From positions 934,001-998,000 of the forward strand of contig NZ_JBAJNS010000001.1 in assembly GCF_037911585.1 (NCBI RefSeq): a stretch of DNA of 64,000 nucleotides. Direction: 5' to 3'. Shown in pieces: positions 58,933-64,000 of the stretch (position 1 is the stretch's first letter; the number at the start of each line of letters is the position of its first letter). The notes beneath the pieces are model-generated. The model was not told the origin of the DNA, made no database searches, and saw nothing but the letters and a program-made list of their open reading frames with translations. This stretch comes from Streptomyces sp. GSL17-111 (GTDB lineage: Bacteria; Actinomycetota; Actinomycetes; Streptomycetales; Streptomycetaceae). The translations under genes and the position numbers were made by a program.

Positions 58933-61380
58933 ATGGCCCGCCGCAGCACGAAGACCCCGCCGCCGGAGGATTTCGAGGAGCGCATCCTCGACATCGACGT
59001 CGTCGACGAGATGCAGGGCTCCTTCCTGGAGTACGCCTACTCGGTGATCTACTCGCGCGCCCTTCCCGACGCGCGGGACGGGCTGAAGCCGGTTCACCGG
59101 CGCATCCTCTACCAGATGCACGAGATGGGGCTCCGCCCGGAGCGCTCGTACGTCAAGTGCGCGCGCGTGGTGGGTGAGGTGATGGGCAAGCTCCACCCAC
59201 ACGGGGACTCCGCCATCTACGACGCGCTCGTGCGCATGGCGCAGCCGTTCTCCATGCGCCTGCCCCTGGTGGACGGCCACGGGAACTTCGGCTCGCTCGG
59301 CAACGACGACCCGCCCGCCGCCATGCGGTACACCGAGTGCCGCAGCGCCTCGGCCGCCGGTCTGATGACCGAGTCGATCGACGAGGAGACCGTCGACTTC
59401 GCCCCCAACTACGACGGAAGCGAACAGGAGCCGGTCGCCCTGCCGGCCGCCTACCCGAACCTCCTGGTCAACGGGGCGTCCGGCATCGCGGTGGGCATGG
59501 CCACCAACATGCCGCCGCACAACCTGAGCGAGATCATCGCGGCGGCGCGGCACCTCATCAAGCATCCGGGCGCGGACCTGGAGACCCTGATGCGGTACGT
59601 GCCCGGTCCCGATCTGCCCACGGGTGGACGGATCGTGGGGCTCGACGGCGTCAAGGACGCCTACGCCAAGGGCCGCGGCACCTTCCGCATCCGGGCCACC
59701 GCCGAGGTGGAGCAGGTCACGGCACGGCGCAAGGGCCTGATCGTCACGGAACTGCCCTTCACCGTCGGCCCGGAGAAGGTCATCTCCAAGATCAAGGACC
59801 TGGTCAACGCCAAGCGGCTGCAGGGCATCGCCGACGTCAAGGACCTCACCGACCGCCAGCACGGGCTGCGGCTCGTCATCGAGATCAAGAACGGCTTCCA
59901 CCCCGAGGCCGTCCTGGAGCAGCTCTACAAGCTGACGCCGATGGAGGAGTCCTTCGGCATCAACAACGTGGCCCTGGTGGACGGCCAGCCGCTCACGCTC
60001 GGGCTGAAGGAGCTGCTGGAGGTCTACGTCGACCACCGGTTCGAGGTCGTACGGCGGCGCAGCGCCTTCCGGCGCGGCAAGCGGCAGGACCGGCTGCACC
60101 TCGTGGAGGGTCTGCTCGTCGCGCTCGTCGACATCGACGAGGTCATCGGCATCATCCGGTCGAGTGACAACGCGGCGCAGGCCAAGGAGGGGCTGATCGC
60201 GCGCTTCGGCCTCTCGGACGTCCAGACCCAGTACATCCTCGACACGCCGCTGCGCCGCCTCACCCGCTTCGACCGGCTGGAGCTGGAGAGCGAGCGGGAC
60301 CGGCTGGGGCAGGAGATCGAGGAGCTGACCCGCATCCTGGAGTCCGACGCCGAGCTGCGCAAGCTCGTCTCCACGGAGCTGGCCGCCGTCGCGAAGACGT
60401 ACGGCACCCCCCGGCGGACCGTCCTGCTGGAGTCGGCCGGTGCGCCCGTGGCCACCGTCCCGCTGGAGGTCGCAGACGACCCGTGCCGCGTGCTGCTCTC
60501 CTCCACGGGGCTGCTCGCGCGCACCGCCTCCGTGGACGCCGTCTTCGACCAGGACGCCAAGCGCACCAAGCACGACGTCATCGTCTCCGCCGTCCCCGCG
60601 ACCGCGCGGGGCGAGGTCGGAGCCGTGACGTCCGCCGGCCGGCTGCTGCGGCTGTCCGTCATCGACCTGCCCCAACTGCCCGCCTCCGCGACCACGCCCA
60701 ACCTGGCCGGCGGCGCGAAGCTGACGGAGTTCCTGACGCTGGAGGACGGCGAGTCGCTGCTGTGCCTGACGACGCTGGACGAGTCCTCCCCGGGCCTCGC
60801 CCTCGGCACCCGGCACGGGGTGGTGAAACGCGTCGTGCCGGACTACCCGGCGAACAAGGACGAGTTGGAGGTCATCTCGCTCCGGGAGGGCGACCGGGTC
60901 GTCGGAGCCGTCGAACTGCGCACGGGGGACGAGGACCTGGTGTTCATCACCGACGAGGCCCAACTGCTGCGGTATCCGGCCGGGCAGGTCCGCCCGCAGG
61001 GCCGGGCCGCGGGCGGCATGAGCGGCGTCAAACTCGGCGCCGGCGCGCAGGTCATCTCGTTCACCGCCGTCGATCCGGCCGCCGACGCCGTCGTCTTCAC
61101 GGCGGCGGGGGCGGAGGGCACCTTGGACGACACCCTGGGCACGGCCAAGCTGACGCCCTTCGACCAGTACCCGCGCAAGGGCCGGGCCACCGGCGGCGTC
61201 CGCTGCCAGCGGTTCCTGAAGGGCGAGGAACGGCTGGTGCTGGCCTGGGCCGGCCACGCGCCCGCCCGGGCCGCCACGAAGACCGGCGCTCCGGCGGAGC
61301 TTCCCGAGATCGATCCGCGCCGGGACGGATCCGGGGTACCGCTGCCCGGCCCCGTCGCGGTGATCGGCGGTCCCGTCTGA
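58933..61380 (+). CDS. parC: DNA topoisomerase IV subunit A (ParC/GyrA family)
   Basis: An 815-residue type IIA topoisomerase breakage subunit. [20 protein letters not shown], the quinolone-region [20 protein letters not shown], and the active-site Tyr133 in AAMRYTECR are visible. The coiled-coil and the C-terminal beta-pinwheel (from about 500, [33 protein letters not shown]) follow. It decatenates chromosomes with ParB/E, which is not in the window. The GyrA-box is not seen in the pinwheel (the nearest segment is [13 protein letters not shown]), so the strength of its wrapping activity is unclear. Confidence 0.92.
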   Translation: MARRSTKTPPPEDFEERILDIDVVDEMQGSFLEYAYSVIYSRALPDARDGLKPVHRRILYQMHEMGLRPERSYVKCARVVGEVMGKLHPHGDSAIYDALVRMAQPFSMRLPLVDGHGNFGSLGNDDPPAAMRYTECRSASAAGLMTESIDEETVDFAPNYDGSEQEPVALPAAYPNLLVNGASGIAVGMATNMPPHNLSEIIAAARHLIKHPGADLETLMRYVPGPDLPTGGRIVGLDGVKDAYAKGRGTFRIRATAEVEQVTARRKGLIVTELPFTVGPEKVISKIKDLVNAKRLQGIADVKDLTDRQHGLRLVIEIKNGFHPEAVLEQLYKLTPMEESFGINNVALVDGQPLTLGLKELLEVYVDHRFEVVRRRSAFRRGKRQDRLHLVEGLLVALVDIDEVIGIIRSSDNAAQAKEGLIARFGLSDVQTQYILDTPLRRLTRFDRLELESERDRLGQEIEELTRILESDAELRKLVSTELAAVAKTYGTPRRTVLLESAGAPVATVPLEVADDPCRVLLSSTGLLARTASVDAVFDQDAKRTKHDVIVSAVPATARGEVGAVTSAGRLLRLSVIDLPQLPASATTPNLAGGAKLTEFLTLEDGESLLCLTTLDESSPGLALGTRHGVVKRVVPDYPANKDELEVISLREGDRVVGAVELRTGDEDLVFITDEAQLLRYPAGQVRPQGRAAGGMSGVKLGAGAQVISFTAVDPAADAVVFTAAGAEGTLDDTLGTAKLTPFDQYPRKGRATGGVRCQRFLKGEERLVLAWAGHAPARAATKTGAPAELPEIDPRRDGSGVPLPGPVAVIGGPV

Positions 61381-61402
61381 TCCGAGCCGTCCGGGCCCAG
61401 GG

Positions 61403-61436
61403 CGCCCCCGCCCGGCCCCCGGGCCGGGCGGGGGCG
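61403..61436. terminator. 16-bp GC hairpin between convergent parC and CobW genes
   Basis: 61403-61418 pairs perfectly with 61421-61436 around two bases. It sits 22 bases after the parC stop and 3 bases beyond the CobW-family stop, serving both strands. Confidence 0.75.
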
Positions 61437-61439
61437 GCC

Positions 61440-62564
61440 TCAGACGGGTTCTTCGCGGGGCTCGGGTTCGCCGTACGCGGCGGGCTCCTCGGTCTCCGGG
61501 GCGCCCTCGTCCGGAGCGTCCACATAGCGCAGGACGCCCCACAGGGCGCTGGGGTCGTCGTCCCCGGGCCCCGGCCCGGCGCAGGCCTCAAGGCCCTGCC
61601 GCAGAGCCCGCGTGTCCAGCCCCGAGCCGATCAGGACGAGCTGGGTGCGGCGCGGCTCCCCCGCCGGCCAGGGCTCCGGGAAGAAGCGCAGAAACGCGCC
61701 GACCGCGTGGACGGTCCAGCGCTGCCCCGCGCCCTCGCCCCCGAGGTGGACGTGGCCCTTCATCCGGTAGAGCCCGGCCGGGCGCGCGTCGAGGAAGGCG
61801 AGGAGGCGGCGCGGGCCGAGCGGCTCCTCGCAGGTGAAGGACAGCGTCTGGTAGGCCTCGTGCAGGTGCGTGTGATCGGCGGCGGCCCGGCCGGGGTGGT
61901 CCGGGTGGTCCGGATCCTCGGCGTACAGGTCCTCGAAGGAGAGCTGGCGCACTCCCTCGTCACGGGCGTCGTCCGGGTCGAAGAGGAGCGCGGGGTCGAT
62001 CCGTCCGTGGGAGGCGGCGACGACGGGCGTGCCGTCGGCCAGCGACGTCAGGGTGGCCAGCAGCCCCTCGCGGTCCCGCGCCGACACGCGGTCGGTCTTG
62101 TTCAGCACGACGAGGTCGGCCACGCGCACGTGCCGCTCCAGCTCCGGGTGGCGGCGGCGCACCGCGTCGAACTCGGCGGCGTCCACGACCTCGATTAGCC
62201 CGCCGTAGACGATGCGCGGATCGGAGCTGGCCAGGAGCATGCGGATCAGCGTCTGCGGCTCCGCCAGCCCGCTCGCCTCGATGACGATGAGGTCGATACC
62301 GGCCGCCGGGCGGGCCAGGGCGTCCAGCACACCGTCCAGGTCCTCGGTGTCCACCGCGCAGCACAGGCAACCGTCGCCGAGCGAGACCATCGAGTCGACC
62401 TGTCCGGATACCGTCATCGCGTCGATCTCGATGGAGCCGAAGTCGTTGACGACCGCACCGATGCGAACGCCGCGGCGGTTGCGGAGCAGGTGGTTCAGCA
62501 ACGTCGTCTTGCCGGAGCCGAGGAAGCCCGCGAGGACGATGACGGGGATGCGACGTGGGGCCAC
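61440..62564 (-). CDS. CobW/COG0523-family metallochaperone GTPase
   Basis: A 374-residue G3E GTPase. P-loop VLAGFLGSGKTTLLNHLL (about 10-27), the metal-binding CxCC in GDGCLCCAV (about 63-71), the base-specificity motif VLNKTD and the C-terminal CobW-C domain (FDARPAGLYRMKGHVHL-like region) are visible. A His-rich segment (DHTHLHEAY) may bind metal. Members hand Zn, Co or Fe to client enzymes. GTG 62564 is used. Divergent from the iron-box gene, so it could also be metal-regulated. Confidence 0.88.
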   Translation of the reverse strand: MAPRRIPVIVLAGFLGSGKTTLLNHLLRNRRGVRIGAVVNDFGSIEIDAMTVSGQVDSMVSLGDGCLCCAVDTEDLDGVLDALARPAAGIDLIVIEASGLAEPQTLIRMLLASSDPRIVYGGLIEVVDAAEFDAVRRRHPELERHVRVADLVVLNKTDRVSARDREGLLATLTSLADGTPVVAASHGRIDPALLFDPDDARDEGVRQLSFEDLYAEDPDHPDHPGRAAADHTHLHEAYQTLSFTCEEPLGPRRLLAFLDARPAGLYRMKGHVHLGGEGAGQRWTVHAVGAFLRFFPEPWPAGEPRRTQLVLIGSGLDTRALRQGLEACAGPGPGDDDPSALWGVLRYVDAPDEGAPETEEPAAYGEPEPREEPV

Positions 62565-62641
62565 CGGTGCCCTTTCTCGTACGGGACCACGGCACCGACG
62601 TCCGACGGCCGGGTCCGGGGGAAACGGCAGCCGATCGTAGC

Positions 62642-62660
62642 GGAGGTTAGGCTCACCTCT
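62642..62660. promoter_or_regulatory. DmdR1/IdeR-type iron box
   Basis: GGAGGTTAGGCTCACCTCT matches the actinobacterial iron-box consensus TTAGGTTAGGCTAACCTAA in the central AGGTTAGGCT-ACCT block with one changed base. It ends exactly at the GTG start of the sucrase/ferredoxin-like gene and lies 78 bases ahead of the CobW gene. Repression by Fe-DmdR1 is expected. Confidence 0.75.
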
Positions 62661-63563
62661 GTGAGAACGTGTGCGATCGCCTCCCGGGAGCGGGCCGAAC
62701 CGCTCGCGGCCACCGCCGCGACCGCGCGGACCTGGTTGCTCCTGGAGCAGCCGGGGCCGTGGGGGGCTGACGCGCTGACCGCCAGCCGACTGGACCGGAA
62801 GGCCGGGCGCGCGCTGGCCGCCGCCGGCGCGGGCACGGGGGTCCGCGTGGCCCTCATCCGGCGCCCCGGACGGCACGCGGATCTCGGTGGCGCTCCGCGG
62901 CTGCGCGTGTTCGCCGCCCACACCGTGCCGGGCCGCTCCTGGATACGGACCTGGTGGACCACGGACCCGGCCGCCTGCGCCGGGCTGGACTTCGCGGCGC
63001 TCGGGCGCGGCGAGCACGGCGGTGTCGGGGAACCGTACCGGGGCGACCCGCTGGCGCTGGTGTGCACCAACGGACGGCGCGACCGCTGCTGCGCCCTGCT
63101 CGGCCGCCCCCTGGCGGACGAGTTGGCGGCCTCCGGCGGCGTCGGCGTCTGGGAGATCACGCATATCGGCGGTCACCGCTTCTCCCCCACCCTGCTGGTG
63201 CTGCCGTACGGCTACGCCTACGGCCGCGCGGACGCCCCCTCGGTCAAGGACGTGCTGGCCTCCGTCCGCCGGGGCCGGGTCGTCACCGAGCGCTGCCGGG
63301 GGCGCTCCGCCTGGGGGCGTGCGGGGCAGGCCGCGGAGCTGGCCGTGCGCGAACTGACCGGTGAGGACGACGCGGAGGCACTGACGCTCGTGGACCCGGT
63401 GGAACCCGGTCCACGGTGGTCCGTCGTCGTGACCCACCGGGACGGGCGCACCTGGCGCGTGGACGGCGTCACGGAGGCGGGCGCCGAGGTCGCCGCGAGC
63501 TGCGGAGCCGTGCCCGGCCCCCAGCCCCGGGAACACGTCCTCGCCGTCTCGCGGCTGGGCTGA
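62661..63563 (+). CDS. Sucrase/ferredoxin-like (Apd1-type thioredoxin-fold [2Fe-2S]) protein
   Basis: A 300-residue protein of the Suc_Fer-like family. N-terminal half: TCAIASRERAEPLAATA and TWLLLEQPGPWGADAL. C-terminal thioredoxin-like domain: LVCTNGRRDRCCALLGRPLA with the cluster cysteines and WEITHIGGHRFSPTLLVLP with two histidines, as in bis-histidinyl [2Fe-2S] Apd1 proteins. It probably transfers electrons, for instance to ferric siderophores (inference). The GTG is chosen because the N-terminus matches the family; the iron box abuts it, so the transcript may be leaderless or start very near. Confidence 0.87.
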   Translation: MRTCAIASRERAEPLAATAATARTWLLLEQPGPWGADALTASRLDRKAGRALAAAGAGTGVRVALIRRPGRHADLGGAPRLRVFAAHTVPGRSWIRTWWTTDPAACAGLDFAALGRGEHGGVGEPYRGDPLALVCTNGRRDRCCALLGRPLADELAASGGVGVWEITHIGGHRFSPTLLVLPYGYAYGRADAPSVKDVLASVRRGRVVTERCRGRSAWGRAGQAAELAVRELTGEDDAEALTLVDPVEPGPRWSVVVTHRDGRTWRVDGVTEAGAEVAASCGAVPGPQPREHVLAVSRLG

Positions 63564-63590
63564 GGGTCCGGTCAGGGGCTGCGGCGCAGC

Positions 63591-64000
63591 TCACACCGCG
63601 CCCGCCCCGGTCAGCGCCCGCACCTCCGTCTCCGCGTGCCGGTACGGGTCCGGCCGCCCCCGTCCGGAGACGGTGCCGAGCCACCCCGCGAGGAAACCGA
63701 GCGGGATCGAGACGATCCCGGGGTTCTGGAGCGGGAACCAGGCGAAGTTCAGGCCCGGGAGAAGGGCGTCCGGGCTGCCCGAGACCACCGGGGAGAGCGT
63801 CACCAGGGCGATGGCCGGGAGCAGGCCCCCGTACACCGCCCACAGGGCGCCACGGGTGGTGAAGCGGCGCCAGAAGAGCGTGTAGAGCAGCACCGGCAGG
63901 TTGGCCGAGGCGGCCACAGCGAACGCCAGGCCCACGAGGAACGCCACGTTCAGGTTGCGGGCGAGGAGACCGAGCCCGATGGCCAGCGCTCCGATCCCGA
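63591..64000 (-). CDS. Sodium:solute symporter, C-terminal part (ActP-like, truncated by window edge)
   Basis: The frame enters from the right edge and ends at 63591. The visible 136 residues have three hydrophobic helices (NVAFLVGLAFAVAASANLPV, LLYTLFWRRFTTRGALW, VYGGLLPAIALVTLSPVVSG) and a C-terminal helix before ETEVRALTGAGAV. LLYTLFWRRFTTRGA is typical of cation/acetate symporters. The start lies outside the window. Confidence 0.82.
   Translation of the reverse strand, partial: GIGALAIGLGLLARNLNVAFLVGLAFAVAASANLPVLLYTLFWRRFTTRGALWAVYGGLLPAIALVTLSPVVSGSPDALLPGLNFAWFPLQNPGIVSIPLGFLAGWLGTVSGRGRPDPYRHAETEVRALTGAGAV

Overview
The window is a piece of an actinobacterial, almost certainly Streptomyces, chromosome. 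The DNA is very GC-rich with strong third-position G/C bias, and GTG starts and ATGA/GTGA overlaps are common. It carries genes typical of Streptomyces: sepH, the cutR-cutS two-component pair, the DUF3159, DUF3710, DUF3093, DUF4193 and DUF5998 families, and a c-di-AMP riboswitch in front of a cell-wall hydrolase. The order methyltransferase / two TrkA-like proteins / DUF3159 / OB-fold / DUF3710 / dut / DUF3093 / DUF4193 / suhB matches a block conserved across Actinobacteria, including mycobacteria, so most of 17.8-64 kb is core chromosome.

Layout. 1-5.6 kb: the end of a plus-strand surface-glycan operon (flippase, GT2 glycosyltransferase, pyruvyltransferase, RmlC-type epimerase, class III aminotransferase), coupled by 4-base overlaps. 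5.6-6.3 kb: a convergent PAP2 phosphatase. 6.3-17.8 kb: an accessory block with a decayed gene remnant, a SUKH (SMI1/KNR4) protein, a PAS-GAF-PP2C phosphatase coupled to a cobalamin-binding protein with the CarH-type W-x9-E-H signature, a five-gene TIR/P-loop NTPase/membrane-protein operon flanked by an 87-bp direct repeat, and a vapBC module flanked by a duplicated 3' end of the neighbouring rRNA methyltransferase gene. 17.9-40.3 kb: the conserved actinobacterial block (RNA methyltransferase, SDR, TrkA pair, DUF3159, OB-fold, kdpDE, DUF3710, dut, thioesterase, DUF3093, DUF4193, cutRS, suhB, ferrochelatase, MFS, sugar-lactone-oxidase-like flavoprotein, sepH). 40.4-46.8 kb: a glutamate decarboxylase pseudogene, a flavoprotein/lyase pair resembling the aspartate-nitrosuccinate (CreE/CreD) nitrite pathway, a MocR regulator and a sulfurtransferase. 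47-64 kb: VOC protein, tdk, phosphodiesterase, DUF5998, a GNAT/acyl-CoA-synthetase fusion, HPr, a GntR regulator, an M23 hydrolase under a ydaO riboswitch, an M16 protease pair, parC, a CobW GTPase, an iron-box-controlled sucrase/ferredoxin-like protein and the 3' end of a sodium:solute symporter.

The best candidate for an undescribed system is the operon 11293-16852: XRE-TPR-like regulator, TIR protein, P-loop NTPase with an arginine in place of the Walker A lysine, two-helix SPFH-like membrane protein, and small one-helix protein. Four of the five junctions are start/stop overlaps or nearly so. Three of the products carry the same kind of Gly-Pro-Val/Gly-rich strand motif, suggesting they assemble. 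Direct repeats at both ends suggest it moves as a cassette. The B12-PP2C pair (putative light input to a partner-switching phosphatase) and the putative nitrosuccinate pair are the next most interesting. All functional statements rest on motif reading and synteny; no database search was run.
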